A DNA stretch of 39,781 nucleotides from a virus: IMG/VR virus record IMGVR_UViG_3300008448_000229, positions 1-39,781 of that record, one strand, 5' to 3'. Shown here in pieces: positions 8,358 through 15,190 of this stretch. Within the stretch, counting starts at the first letter, position 1. Every line of letters begins with the position of its first letter. The translations under genes and the position numbers were made by a program. The notes below the pieces were generated by a model. The model was not told the DNA's origin, did not search any database, and saw nothing but the letters and a program-made list of their open reading frames with translations.

Positions 8358-8678
8358 TCACCGAATGAAGTTGTGAGAATGACCGCCGTCGATAGCCGTA
8401 TGGCTATGGGGTGCGGCGGAAGGTGCCATCAGCGGCGCAACGCCGATGTCCACCCACTCACTGCCGTTCCACTGCTCATAGCGCGAGACGGCGTAAGCTG
8501 CTGACGAATACGGCGTGCCGATCCTATCAATCTGCCAATGCACATGTGCGGCGCGGATCTGGCCAAGAAATGGGCTGGGCTCGATTGGAGTCGCGACGAT
8601 AGCGGCTTCAGCAACCGCCGGCGCGGCCACGGCAAAGCCAGCAAGCCATCCGAACAGTGAGCGACGCGATGCCTTCAT
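8358..8678 (-). CDS. Exported protein with Tat-like signal
   Basis: A 106-residue protein starting MKASRRSLFGWLAGFAVAAP. The twin arginines followed by S-L-F-G, a moderate hydrophobic stretch and an A-E-A-A cut region fit a Tat or lipid-free Sec signal. The mature part has two Trp-rich strands (AHVHWQIDRIG, YEQWNGSEWVDIG) and a His-rich end (PHSHTAIDGGHSHNF) that could bind metal. A signal-bearing gene directly upstream of the terminase genes is unusual and may be an accessory gene. It starts four bases after the upstream stop. No family recognised. Confidence 0.7.
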   Translation of the reverse strand: MKASRRSLFGWLAGFAVAAPAVAEAAIVATPIEPSPFLGQIRAAHVHWQIDRIGTPYSSAAYAVSRYEQWNGSEWVDIGVAPLMAPSAAPHSHTAIDGGHSHNFIR

Positions 8679-8682
8679 GCTG

Positions 8683-8892
8683 TCAGCCCTTGATTGCGAA
8701 TGTGATGGTGATTTGTTCGCCGTCACGCTTTACGCCGTAGCCGTCGAGACTGATCTGCTTTCCGGTCGTCGCAGCGATGGCGCTCGCCTTGGCTTGCGCC
8801 TCAGCTAGAAGCTCATTGCCGCCCGCTGCGCCCTTCATGCTGACGGTGACGGAGATCGAACCGTTGGGCGCTGCAATCTCACGCTCGCTCAT
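8683..8892 (-). CDS. Small conserved-type protein, 69 residues
   Basis: Begins MSEREIAAPNGSISVTVSMK and continues with a helix (ELLAEAQAKASAIAATTGK) and a final strand (GEQITITFAIKG), so strand-helix-strand. It is the first gene after a strong minus-strand terminator, and therefore probably heads the transcript that runs into the terminase genes. An in-frame codon five residues earlier lacks a better ribosome site. Function unknown. Confidence 0.7.
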   Translation of the reverse strand: MSEREIAAPNGSISVTVSMKGAAGGNELLAEAQAKASAIAATTGKQISLDGYGVKRDGEQITITFAIKG

Positions 8893-8905
8893 GGTGATCC
8901 TCAAC

Positions 8906-8931
8906 AAAAAAACCCAGCCGCTAGGGCTGGG
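8906..8931 (-). terminator. Terminator closing the early/replication block
   Basis: On the minus strand CCCAGCC-CTAGC-GGCTGGG is followed by seven T. It lies just ahead of the first virion-module gene, so it probably ends transcripts from the leftward early operon. It is the last of a row of hairpins (see 8932-9271). Confidence 0.85.
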
Positions 8932-9271
8932 CTGTTGGCTAGGACGAACCTAGCCAGGGGAATGATCGTGCGGGCTAGGCGCTAACCCCTAGCATCTCTT
9001 CGCGCGTCGCACCCTTGCGGGTCGGTGGCTGCGCTACTGTCCTACCGCTGTAGGGTGACGGGAAGCCGTTCCGTCCTCCGCACGAACTCTTGCCTGATGC
9101 CGAAGCAGAGCAGGGAAATGGCAGGGGCGCCCGGGATTTTCACCCTGTCTCATGCCGTGGTGTGCACCACACGAACATTGAAGCCGAGCACGGCCATAGG
9201 CGACCCACAAAGCGCTCAACTCTGAACGCAAATCGGAATGGTGAATATCATGCACTGGCGCAAGATTGGCG
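8932..9271. other. Unassigned 340-base region with a row of hairpins
   Basis: No gene can be assigned. Perfect short hairpins lie at 8936-8956 (8-bp stem, TGGCTAGG/CCTAGCCA), 8974-8993 (GCTAGG/CCTAGC), 9011-9022 (ACCC/GGGT) and 9041-9054 (CCTAC/GTAGG), leading into the terminator at 8906-8931, which also carries CTAGC. On the minus strand this could be a structured RNA or a mRNA 3' end. All minus frames of 9034-9160 are open for a short way; one ends TRKGATREEMLGVSA before a stop at 8975 but has no start codon. It could be the remnant of a gene displaced by the HNH gene. Confidence 0.5.
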
Positions 9272-9784
9272 TCAAGTGGCGCGGGCGAATTCGCCGTGGT
9301 GAAAAGCCGCCGCTTTGCAGTACGCGCTGTGCGCTTCCTCGGGGGTATCAAACTGCCCTAGATACTGACGCTGGCCGCCGCCGGTTATCATGGCAGCCCA
9401 TCGACCGGTTTTGGCGTTCTTGTAAACGCCTTTGAAGCCGCTCTTGTTGTTGCTGGGTCTCCTGACATTCCGGCTGTTCTCGGCATGTGTCGCAAGCCGT
9501 AAATTGGCTCGGCGATTATCCAGCCCGTCGCCATTGATGTGATCGACTTGGACGCCATCAGGTGCGCTGGTGATGATCCGGTGCAGCCCATACTTCTTCT
9601 GCCTCCCGTCTACGCGGGCGCACCGCTGAGCATAGACGGTTTTGCCATTCGGCACCGCCGACCAATTCCATCCTTCAGCAAGGTGCGCGTCAGCCGCATC
9701 AATGGTGGCTACATATCCCCTTGTCATTTGGATGTATGCAACGTTGCCCTCAATGCGGATCGGGCGTAATTCTTTGACAGCCAT
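9272..9784 (-). CDS. HNH endonuclease with AP2 domain
   Basis: A 170-residue free-standing homing-type nuclease. Residues about 60-105 hold the HNH fold (YGLHRIITSAPDGVQVDHIN, then NRRANLRLATHAENSRN). Residues about 110-165 hold an AP2-like DNA-binding domain (SGFKGVYKNAKTGRWAAMI, YLGQFDTPEEAHSAYCKAA). Such genes cut sites lacking the insertion and spread themselves; many phages carry several. It stands between the last early gene and a structured non-coding region, consistent with a late insertion. A second gene of the same design is at 13772-14305. Confidence 0.9.
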   Translation of the reverse strand: MAVKELRPIRIEGNVAYIQMTRGYVATIDAADAHLAEGWNWSAVPNGKTVYAQRCARVDGRQKKYGLHRIITSAPDGVQVDHINGDGLDNRRANLRLATHAENSRNVRRPSNNKSGFKGVYKNAKTGRWAAMITGGGQRQYLGQFDTPEEAHSAYCKAAAFHHGEFARAT

Positions 9785-9810
9785 GGCGCGCTCCTATCGC
9801 GTGGTGGTTA

Positions 9811-9851
9811 GGGCCGGCTCGGTGCGTCAACACCAAATCGGCCCGTTTTTT
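9811..9851 (+). other. Plus-strand hairpin with T tract
   Basis: GGGCCG/CGGCCC with an inner GGTG/CACC stem, followed by G and six T on the plus strand. It has terminator form but no plus-strand gene lies upstream. It may stop antisense transcription or be the leader of the HNH gene on the other strand. Confidence 0.35.
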
Positions 9852-9866
9852 ATAGCAGAATCAATG

Positions 9867-10424
9867 CTATGCGGCAATCGAAACACCGCCGGAATTGGGC
9901 CGATCCTCGCCTTTCCACTCAATACCGAAGTGGTCTGCCAGAACCTTCAGGCCCTCAATCGACTGGTACGCCAGCCAGAACGGCGGCTCCCAGTTCTCCT
10001 CATGGTGTTCACAGCACAGCATGAGCGTCGCCTGCCTGATCGGCTGCCCCGCCCGCTGAAGGACGCTGTTGGCATCCTCGAACGCCCTGATGACCCGCAA
10101 GGTGCGGGCTTCGTCCTCCGGCGCAGATGTCCCGCCAGATGTCACTGCCATGGGCCGTCGCGATGCGATAGCTGACTGATACGCTCCGTATAGGGCTGCA
10201 AGCCTCTCAGCGGCCCGGTGAAGGGCCTCGCGGCTCATTCCGGTGGTGAGCACGCTGTCATCGCTGACCAGCCGTCCTGCGGCGCTGCTGCGCGTTTGCG
10301 ACAAACTGCCTTTCCGATGCATTTGGGCCAACACCGTCGCCCTCGGATCTTTGCCCGCCCTGCTCACCGCTCCCGATGGGGTACGCGCCACGCCCTGCTT
10401 CCTTTTCCGCCCAGCCTTTGCCAT
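9867..10424 (-). CDS. Unrecognised protein of the early operon, 185 residues
   Basis: The N-terminus is strongly basic and probably disordered (MAKAGRKRKQGVARTPSGAV). A helical middle follows, with REALHRAAERLAALYGAYQS, then a compact C-terminal part containing LMLCCEHHEENWEPPFWLA and GLKVLADHFGIEWKGED. The Cys-Cys-Glu-His-His cluster could bind metal. It is the last gene of the leftward early operon before the HNH insertion and starts four bases after the upstream small Cys-rich gene, so the two are likely cotranslated. The position next to late genes is where lambdoid phages keep late regulators, but nothing in the sequence shows that role. Confidence 0.65.
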   Translation of the reverse strand: MAKAGRKRKQGVARTPSGAVSRAGKDPRATVLAQMHRKGSLSQTRSSAAGRLVSDDSVLTTGMSREALHRAAERLAALYGAYQSAIASRRPMAVTSGGTSAPEDEARTLRVIRAFEDANSVLQRAGQPIRQATLMLCCEHHEENWEPPFWLAYQSIEGLKVLADHFGIEWKGEDRPNSGGVSIAA

Positions 10425-10427
10425 TCG

Positions 10428-10634
10428 TCAGGTCACTTTCACGTTCGAGGATTTGCGCCCGCAATCCCACCGCTGGCAGGTCTGCTCGGCTGTTGGGGGG
10501 CAGATGCAGCCTTTCGCCAAAGGGACGACTGCCGGGGACGGATAAGGCTGCGGGAAGCTAGGCGGCGGTTCGATGCCACACGCGCCCGTGCAACCTGCCG
10601 CACTGCAAAATGGACAGTTCAGCATGCGCTCCAT
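10428..10634 (-). CDS. Small Cys-rich zinc-ribbon-like protein
   Basis: A 68-residue protein with eight Cys. MLNCPFCSAAGCTGACG near the N-terminus and KGCICPPTAEQTCQRWDCG near the C-terminus flank a proline-rich linker, giving two possible zinc-binding knuckles. CICPP....TC...C is a pattern seen in small prophage proteins of alphaproteobacteria. AAGGA eight bases upstream supports the first ATG. Likely a nucleic-acid or protein adaptor; function unknown. Confidence 0.65.
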   Translation of the reverse strand: MERMLNCPFCSAAGCTGACGIEPPPSFPQPYPSPAVVPLAKGCICPPTAEQTCQRWDCGRKSSNVKVT

Positions 10635-10638
10635 CTGG

Positions 10639-10935
10639 TCAGTCCTTCGTCTTGAGATTGTGGATTGGCGGCGCGTCCCAGTCCGGAGGGTTGTCGATCA
10701 TGTCCCTGATGGCCCAGGCACTCTGCTCGGGGGTCAGGACAATCTGGTCTGGGAGCGCTTCAAAGACTGTCGCCGTCCGCTCCAGCGCCTCATTCCTCGC
10801 GGAGGCTTGGGCTTCTCGGATTGCAGAGGCGATGATGGCTTCAGCGCGGTCGCATGCGATGAAAAGCAAATCCCCAGCGCTGTCGTAGGCGCGGCATTCC
10901 TCGACAATCGACTTCGCGCGGTGTTCAGCGCTCAT
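10639..10935 (-). CDS. Unrecognised helical protein, 98 residues
   Basis: MSAEHRAKSIVEECRAYDSA begins an almost continuous helical protein with an Ala-rich middle (EAIIASAIREAQASARNEAL) and a C-terminal WAIRDMIDNPPDWDAPP segment. It overlaps the upstream macro-like gene by four bases (ATGA). Proteins of this type are common and unnamed in early operons of temperate phages. Confidence 0.65.
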   Translation of the reverse strand: MSAEHRAKSIVEECRAYDSAGDLLFIACDRAEAIIASAIREAQASARNEALERTATVFEALPDQIVLTPEQSAWAIRDMIDNPPDWDAPPIHNLKTKD

Positions 10936-11330
10936 GCTGCTGTTCCTTCTGTGGTGGGGGATTTATTTGAGTGCGCATCCGCGAGTGTCCCAACGAACTC
11001 GGCAGGCATGGTTACGTTGGGGGGCGCGTGGCGGAACATCGGCGCGATCTGCTCTGGCTTGTATCCCGCCAGCCCGCACCCGATTGGTGTGAGGCGAAAT
11101 GTGCGATCGGAATAAACACGGGCGCAGACGAGAAAATGCGCAACGTATGTTTCAATCACCGACAGCGGCAATGTGCGCAGGTTCTCGTCTTTCGTCGGTA
11201 TCGCGTAGCTGAAGCCCTGCAATCCCTCACCGCGCCCGTATATCGCGCCGTGGCTCTGACGGGCATGAAGCGCCGCGCCTTTGCCGTGCCTGCCCGCGAG
11301 GTTGCTTCCGAAGACGAAGATTTCCCTCAT
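10932..11330 (-). CDS. Macro-domain-like (ADP-ribose-binding fold) protein
   Basis: A 132-residue protein. IFVFGSNLAGRHGKGAALHA at 4-23 resembles the N....HG.G.A loop of macro domains, which bind or remove ADP-ribose. SYAIPTKD and LTPIGCGLAGYKPEQIAPMF correspond to the later strand and phosphate loop (macro consensus aiPaiGtG). The family is common in phages as a short single domain. The ligand and activity are not known. It lies between the helicase-loader candidate and small early genes, overlapped by four bases on each side. The fold call is by motif reading only. Confidence 0.65.
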   Translation of the reverse strand: MREIFVFGSNLAGRHGKGAALHARQSHGAIYGRGEGLQGFSYAIPTKDENLRTLPLSVIETYVAHFLVCARVYSDRTFRLTPIGCGLAGYKPEQIAPMFRHAPPNVTMPAEFVGTLADAHSNKSPTTEGTAA

Positions 11331-11887
11331 GCTGCGTTCCTCTCCCTCTCCGCATAGGCTTCGTAAGAGGTGCCGGGGTCATCGACGGCGATGGTGTCGA
11401 GGTGATCCTTGGTGAAGGTCGCGAGAGCAGCGGGGGAGAGCGTGAACTGCTTTTCCCGCAGCTCCCGCACGATGTCGCCGGGCTCGCGGGGCTTGAAGCC
11501 GCTGGAGTTCTCAGGCGTCCGGTCCTTCACCCACTGGCGGACCTTCTCGGCAACGCGAAGGCGCTCGGCCTGGGTTGGCTCATGCTGGCCCGGCGCAGGA
11601 ATGGCTTTGCGAGGCTCAGGGGGGCTGATGAGGTATTCGCAGTGCCTGACCACCGTGGCGACCTGCGGGGGCGTCGGCAGGAAGCGCATGTCGTGCTGCG
11701 GCACCTGGCCCTTGATGAACCGCTTTACGGCCATCGAGATCGCCTGCATCGAAAAGCCTTCGACTGCGATCAGGTAGGTGGCCGCTGCACCGACGCCATC
11801 GCCGCGATCTGCGGGGAACGCTTCGAACAGCGCGCGGAGGATGCCGGTAGCCTCAGACCGCGAGGCGGGGGTAAGCGGGGCGTTCAT
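11327..11887 (-). CDS. Replication-associated protein, helicase-loader candidate
   Basis: A 186-residue protein placed directly downstream of the O-like initiator, the slot of lambda P. Residues 30-80 read GDGVGAAATYLIAVEGFSMQ and IKGQVPQHDMRFLPTPPQVA, a pattern of alphaproteobacterial prophage replication genes. A linker and a helical C-terminus follow. There is no Walker motif, so it would load rather than be a helicase. The ATG at 11887 has AGGAG eight bases upstream; the TTG two codons earlier is less likely. It overlaps the initiator gene by 35 bases. Confidence 0.6.
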   Translation of the reverse strand: MNAPLTPASRSEATGILRALFEAFPADRGDGVGAAATYLIAVEGFSMQAISMAVKRFIKGQVPQHDMRFLPTPPQVATVVRHCEYLISPPEPRKAIPAPGQHEPTQAERLRVAEKVRQWVKDRTPENSSGFKPREPGDIVRELREKQFTLSPAALATFTKDHLDTIAVDDPGTSYEAYAERERNAA

Positions 11888-12623
11888 CTGCAAATCTCCT
11901 TTCGATTTCGTCTAGGCCGTCGAGCATGGAACGGTTGTTGCGCAGGGCTTTGCCAGGTGGCGCATGGCCTGTCTGGCGGTAGGGGCTATCGATCCAAGTG
12001 CGCCACGCGGCGTCCCAACTGGCCATCAGGTTGCCCTTGGATGTGTGGTGGTTGACGAAGCGCGTGACCTCGCGCCAAAGCGCATCACCCGACAGGCCGC
12101 GCTTGGCGGCATACTCAAGACCGCTTTCCGATGGCTGCCATTCCGGCTTGATTGCGGATTTTTTGGCCTTGGGGCGGGATACAGAAGCGTTAGCTTCTGT
12201 TCTTTCTGTCTCTGCTTCTGCTTCTGGCGCGTTACAGAGCGTTACAGGTGCGTTACGCGGCTCATCATGCGTTGCAGTAACGGCCTTTTCGGCCTTCTTT
12301 TCGCGCCATGCCTTGACCCGATCCCGGCTGTCATCTTCGCGTTTGGGCTGGCGCTTCCGCCAATTGCGGATCTCTCCTTCCTCAATCAGCCCCTTGTCTG
12401 CGAGCGTGCGCAGGATGGCCTCGACGCCTTCCGGCTCGTAGCCATAGGTGACTGCGATTTCCTCGGCATCGAGTTCGCCCAGGCAGCCATCGGACTGCCG
12501 AGCGCGCTCCAAGAGCCATGCCCAGATCGCCACGATGTTGCCGACCGGCTGACCGGAGCGGGCGGCGATGACGCGCCATTTCGGATCGGAGCAAGTGCCG
12601 TCCCACCAGCGAAGCCAGCTCAT
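11853..12623 (-). CDS. Phage replication initiator (lambda O-like role)
   Basis: A 256-residue protein. The N-terminus (MSWLRWWDGTCSDPKWRVIA to about residue 90) looks like a winged-helix domain with LGELDAEEIAVTYGYEPEGV and TLADKGLIEEG. A charged linker at about 90-150 follows, and then a C-terminal domain with SGDALWREVTRFVNHHTSKG and SWDAAWRTWIDSPYRQ, known from phage replication proteins. The linker-coding DNA carries repeated GCGTTAC iterons, as the lambda O gene carries ori. The start overlaps the upstream stop (TGATG). No primase or helicase motif is present. Confidence 0.75.
   Translation of the reverse strand: MSWLRWWDGTCSDPKWRVIAARSGQPVGNIVAIWAWLLERARQSDGCLGELDAEEIAVTYGYEPEGVEAILRTLADKGLIEEGEIRNWRKRQPKREDDSRDRVKAWREKKAEKAVTATHDEPRNAPVTLCNAPEAEAETERTEANASVSRPKAKKSAIKPEWQPSESGLEYAAKRGLSGDALWREVTRFVNHHTSKGNLMASWDAAWRTWIDSPYRQTGHAPPGKALRNNRSMLDGLDEIERRFADERPAYPRLAV
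12181..12277. other. Putative phage replication origin: iterons inside the initiator gene
   Basis: Four copies of GCGTTACAG or a near match lie at 12229-12237, 12239-12247, 12250-12258 (GCGTTACGC) and 12269-12277 (GCGTTGCAG), at 10-, 11- and 19-base steps, so roughly phased with the helix. Beside them is a perfect inverted repeat, ACAGAAGC-GTTA-GCTTCTGT (12181-12200), followed by a pyrimidine-rich run. The location inside the initiator gene copies the lambda plan. Adjacent DNA is not strikingly AT-rich. Confidence 0.6.
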
Positions 12624-12967
12624 CAGAACTCCTCGATCTTCCACCCGCCACCCTTCGCCTTTGCAAGCGGCTGGGCGGCGATGAACTTGAAGGGGTACAG
12701 GGAGGCGGCGACCTTGATCTTCACCCGCGCATCGTCCTGCCAGTGGCCCTTGACCTCATGGCATTCGATCTGCCCGGTGGATCTCATCACCACGAAGTCG
12801 GGGCTGTAGAAGGTGCTGTCCGCCAGGCGCAGCTTGACGCCCTCGAACTTCCACCACGCGACATCGCCGCAGGCAGCAAGCGTGCGGAGGAAGCCGTCAT
12901 ATGCGGCTTCGGTGCGGTTCATCGTCCCGGTGGGGAGACGGCCTAGAGCCTGGAGGGATGCGCGCAT
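12623..12967 (-). CDS. DUF1064-type PD-(D/E)XK nuclease-like protein
   Basis: A 114-residue protein. NRTEAAYDGFLRTLAACGDV is followed by a strand-rich part with FYSPDFVVMRSTGQIECHEV and KGHWQDDARVKIKVAA. PDF with E.HEVKG is the catalytic core of the PD-(D/E)XK fold as seen in DUF1064. A recombination or junction-cutting role near replication genes is plausible. The ATG chosen has GGAGG seven bases upstream and overlaps the methyltransferase stop; the ATG one codon earlier is possible. Confidence 0.78.
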   Translation of the reverse strand: MRASLQALGRLPTGTMNRTEAAYDGFLRTLAACGDVAWWKFEGVKLRLADSTFYSPDFVVMRSTGQIECHEVKGHWQDDARVKIKVAASLYPFKFIAAQPLAKAKGGGWKIEEF

Positions 12968-13545
12968 CATGCTGCCTCCTGCTGGCGGATATCCCCGCCC
13001 CACTGCTCAGCCATGGCCTGCGCAATGCCCTCAAAGGTGCGGCTGCGCTCTTTCCAGCGATTGGGGCCGGGGGGCATCCGGTGAACGCGGGCTTCACGCC
13101 CCTCGACAATGTTGGTCGGGCGCAGCGGCATCAGGCCGTTGAGCCAGAGGCATGTCGCCTTCGTCTCACCATGGCCGAACTGCCAGGGCTGAATGATCTG
13201 GTCGGGCTTGCGGATGCGGCTGGAGATGATGCTGATCGGGTTCTCGATGCAGTACCGGCCCGGAAACGCCATGAGAGCGCTGACGAACTCCAGAGCGCGC
13301 TCCTGCCGGCCATCGGCCTGCTTGGCGGCGAAGTGACGCGCGCCGCTGACGGCAAGGTCAGTGCAGGGCGGATGCCCGATCAGCAGATCCCAATGGCCGC
13401 GCATTGCGTCCAGAGCATCGCCCTGGATGTGCCAAGGGCTATCGTCCTCCGCCGGTAGGAGATCGCATGACCATGCTTCATGTCCGAGGGCGCGGAACGC
13501 CCTGCGGACGGTGCCGGAAAATTCGCAGGCGACAAGAACCCTCAT
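12967..13545 (-). CDS. DNA cytosine methyltransferase-like protein
   Basis: A 192-residue protein, shorter than standard C5 methyltransferases (over 300). MRVLVACEFSGTVRRAFRAL is a SAM-binding motif I analogue; CDLL holds an acidic motif; LIGHPPCTDLAVSGAR at 55-70 holds the PPC catalytic loop (Cys61). The C-terminal ATCLWLNGL, ERSRTFEGIAQAMAEQWG are typical of this short phage/prophage family. The usual target-recognition region is very reduced, so activity cannot be assumed; methylation against host restriction is the likely role. Coupled by ATGA overlaps on the upstream side. Confidence 0.82.
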   Translation of the reverse strand: MRVLVACEFSGTVRRAFRALGHEAWSCDLLPAEDDSPWHIQGDALDAMRGHWDLLIGHPPCTDLAVSGARHFAAKQADGRQERALEFVSALMAFPGRYCIENPISIISSRIRKPDQIIQPWQFGHGETKATCLWLNGLMPLRPTNIVEGREARVHRMPPGPNRWKERSRTFEGIAQAMAEQWGGDIRQQEAA

Positions 13546-13775
13546 CGTCCCGCATCCCGAATGCGAGAGAGAGCGTTGGCTGCTGCTGCGGGGGTGCAGT
13601 GAAGATGCTTGGCGATGGACACCGTGTCCTTGCCGGCGGCGAACAGCTCCGCCACCTGGCTCTCTCGATAAGCATCAAGGTTGGTGACGGCCTGGTATTT
13701 GCCGGGCGGGGTGTAGGGCTTGCCAGAGGCTCGGCGCGGCTGCCCGACGTAGGGGATGAGAGCGGGGCGGGTCAT
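13542..13775 (-). CDS. Small HTH protein, 77 residues
   Basis: MTRPALIPYVGQPRRASGKP forms a basic, proline-rich N-terminus. RESQVAELFAAGKDTVSIAK followed by HLHCTPAAAANALSRIRDAG reads as a helix-turn-helix of the kind that recognises DNA. The ATG at 13775 overlaps the upstream HNH stop; codons further upstream lie inside that gene. Probably a DNA-binding accessory protein; target unknown. Confidence 0.65.
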   Translation of the reverse strand: MTRPALIPYVGQPRRASGKPYTPPGKYQAVTNLDAYRESQVAELFAAGKDTVSIAKHLHCTPAAAANALSRIRDAGR

Positions 13776-14305
13776 CGGGCAAGCCTCTCTGGTTGGCGAC
13801 AAGCGAACCTGCCAAAGAACCTGTCGGCGGCGGCGACGTAGGCTGCGTGGGCTTCATGCGCCGTGTCGTAGTATCCAAGAAAGTGCAGCCGGACGCCGAC
13901 CTTAATCTGAGAGCGCCATTGCTTGCCTTTTCGGCAGGCATGAAAATAAGCGCCCTTCAAACCAGAGCGGTTGTTGCTCTGAACGGCTCTGTTCATCTTC
14001 TGCTGAGATGAAGTAGCCAGCCGCAGATTTGAAATGGCATTGTTCGATTGATCGCCATCTTTGTGGTCGATTTCGAAGCCGGCAGGGATTGGCCCGTGGC
14101 ACCAAACCCAAGCGATCCGATGGGCGCAAAGCTGCGGGGTGTGGGGCAGCTTGATAAATACCTGCCCGGTGATGCGACGGGTGCCGGCAATCTGGCCGAC
14201 CACGGGGCGGATAGCGCGGGGCTCTTTAGCCCAGCGGAAAATGCCGGTGTTAGGGTCGTAGTCTAGCCATTCACGCAGGAAAGATGCGGGCGGAATGTTA
14301 TTCAC
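13772..14305 (-). CDS. HNH endonuclease with AP2-like domain (second copy type)
   Basis: A 177-residue protein. It reads FLREWLDYDPNTGIFRWAKE (the NUMOD-like start of such nucleases), then the HNH core CAHRIAWVWCHGPIPAGFEI, DHKDGDQSNNAISNLRLAT, and an AP2-like C-terminus (SGLKGAYFHACRKGKQWRSQ, LGYYDTAHEAHAAYVAAADR). I place the start at GTG 14305 because GAGGAGG lies eight bases upstream and it overlaps the DnaA-like stop; an ATG 12 codons earlier has no such site. Like the gene at 9272-9784 it is a probable mobile nuclease. Confidence 0.88.
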   Translation of the reverse strand: MNNIPPASFLREWLDYDPNTGIFRWAKEPRAIRPVVGQIAGTRRITGQVFIKLPHTPQLCAHRIAWVWCHGPIPAGFEIDHKDGDQSNNAISNLRLATSSQQKMNRAVQSNNRSGLKGAYFHACRKGKQWRSQIKVGVRLHFLGYYDTAHEAHAAYVAAADRFFGRFACRQPERLAR

Positions 14306-14849
14306 CAGCCGCCTCCTCTTCGCGATGGAGATCAGCCACAATCCCGTCGATGGCGCGGCGGATGTCGCTGCGCCCTTCGGCCAGGAGGCGGTCTATTTTC
14401 CGAATGGCCGAGAGCGCGGTTGTGTGGTCCCTGCCACCGAGCCTTCTGCCGATATCCGGCAGTGACATTCCGGTGTGGTTGCGCATGATCCAGCAGGCGA
14501 CCATGCGGGGCAGAACAATATCCGCTGACCTGCTCTGGCCGGTCAAAAGACTGACCGAGACGCCGTAGGCTTCGCAAACCAGCAGCAACACCCGCCGATG
14601 ACATGACGGCTTGAGCGCTTCCGGCGACGCCACCGACAGCCAATCCCTGAACGCCGCAGCCTCGATGATCTTGGCGGGCGTCGGGGGGTAGTTGTGCGGC
14701 TGCGCCATGCGGGCAGCCTTGATCTTGCGCTGCGGGACAGCGGGGCTGACGGCGACGCGGGGGGAGTAAAACATCGCCCGGCGGGCCTTGGCGTCGACAA
14801 TGATCTGCGCGGCTGTTTCCGGCGTGTATTCGCGGACGGCGACGCTCAT
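14298..14849 (-). CDS. Stand-alone DnaA domain IV-like protein
   Basis: A 183-residue protein whose C-terminal third matches the DNA-binding domain of the bacterial initiator DnaA: RMVACWIMRNHTGMSLPDIG then RRLGGRDHTTALSAIRKIDR at 115-154. GGRDHTT with a following helix is the DnaA-box recognition signature. The AAA+ ATPase part is absent. The N-terminal half is basic and unassigned. It may bind DnaA boxes in the phage or host origin and either recruit or compete with host DnaA. Overlaps both neighbours by a few bases. Confidence 0.85.
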   Translation of the reverse strand: MSVAVREYTPETAAQIIVDAKARRAMFYSPRVAVSPAVPQRKIKAARMAQPHNYPPTPAKIIEAAAFRDWLSVASPEALKPSCHRRVLLLVCEAYGVSVSLLTGQSRSADIVLPRMVACWIMRNHTGMSLPDIGRRLGGRDHTTALSAIRKIDRLLAEGRSDIRRAIDGIVADLHREEEAAGE

Positions 14850-15187
14850 CGCGACACCATCTGATAGCTGGGCGAGACATGGCCCGCGAGGATGGCGACG
14901 AACGGCAGGCTGATCTTGGCGGGGGCCGGGGCTACCGGCTCAGCCGCGCCGGGGTTCTGCCGCTCGTTCTTCCTCACGACGAGGCCAGTTCCGCCAGTGC
15001 GGCGCTGGTTCAGCAGCTTGTCGATGCCGCGCCTCTTGCGGCTGGCGTTCTTCGCCTTCTCTCCGCAGATATCGAGCTGATACCGGAGAGTGGATACGCT
15101 CACGCCAAGGGCGTCTGCGACTGCCGTGGCTGCCATCCCTTCTGACAGCAGGCGGCTGGCGTCTTCGATCCATGCGGGGGTTGTCAT
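14846..15187 (-). CDS. HTH protein, 113 residues
   Basis: WIEDASRLLSEGMAATAVAD followed by ALGVSVSTLRYQLDICG is a clear helix-turn-helix at residues 6-42. A basic stretch (KNASRKRRGIDKLLNQRR) and a proline/alanine-rich tail follow. It lies directly upstream of the DnaA-like gene (ATGA overlap), so they are probably cotranslated. Likely a DNA-binding early regulator; target unknown. Confidence 0.68.
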   Translation of the reverse strand: MTTPAWIEDASRLLSEGMAATAVADALGVSVSTLRYQLDICGEKAKNASRKRRGIDKLLNQRRTGGTGLVVRKNERQNPGAAEPVAPAPAKISLPFVAILAGHVSPSYQMVSR

Positions 15188-15190
15188 CGG

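Noticed and set aside
9034-9351. 105-codon minus frame overlapping the end of the HNH gene
   Set aside because: It starts inside the HNH gene, has skewed Arg/His/Ala content, and other frames are equally open; no evidence favours it.
12181-12240. Pyrimidine-rich run as a separate regulatory element
   Set aside because: It is explained by the Glu/Ala/Thr-rich linker codons of the initiator on the other strand, though it lies beside the iterons.
13772-14341. Group I intron around the second HNH gene
   Set aside because: Genes on both sides are complete and overlap the HNH gene by a few bases, leaving no room for an intron.
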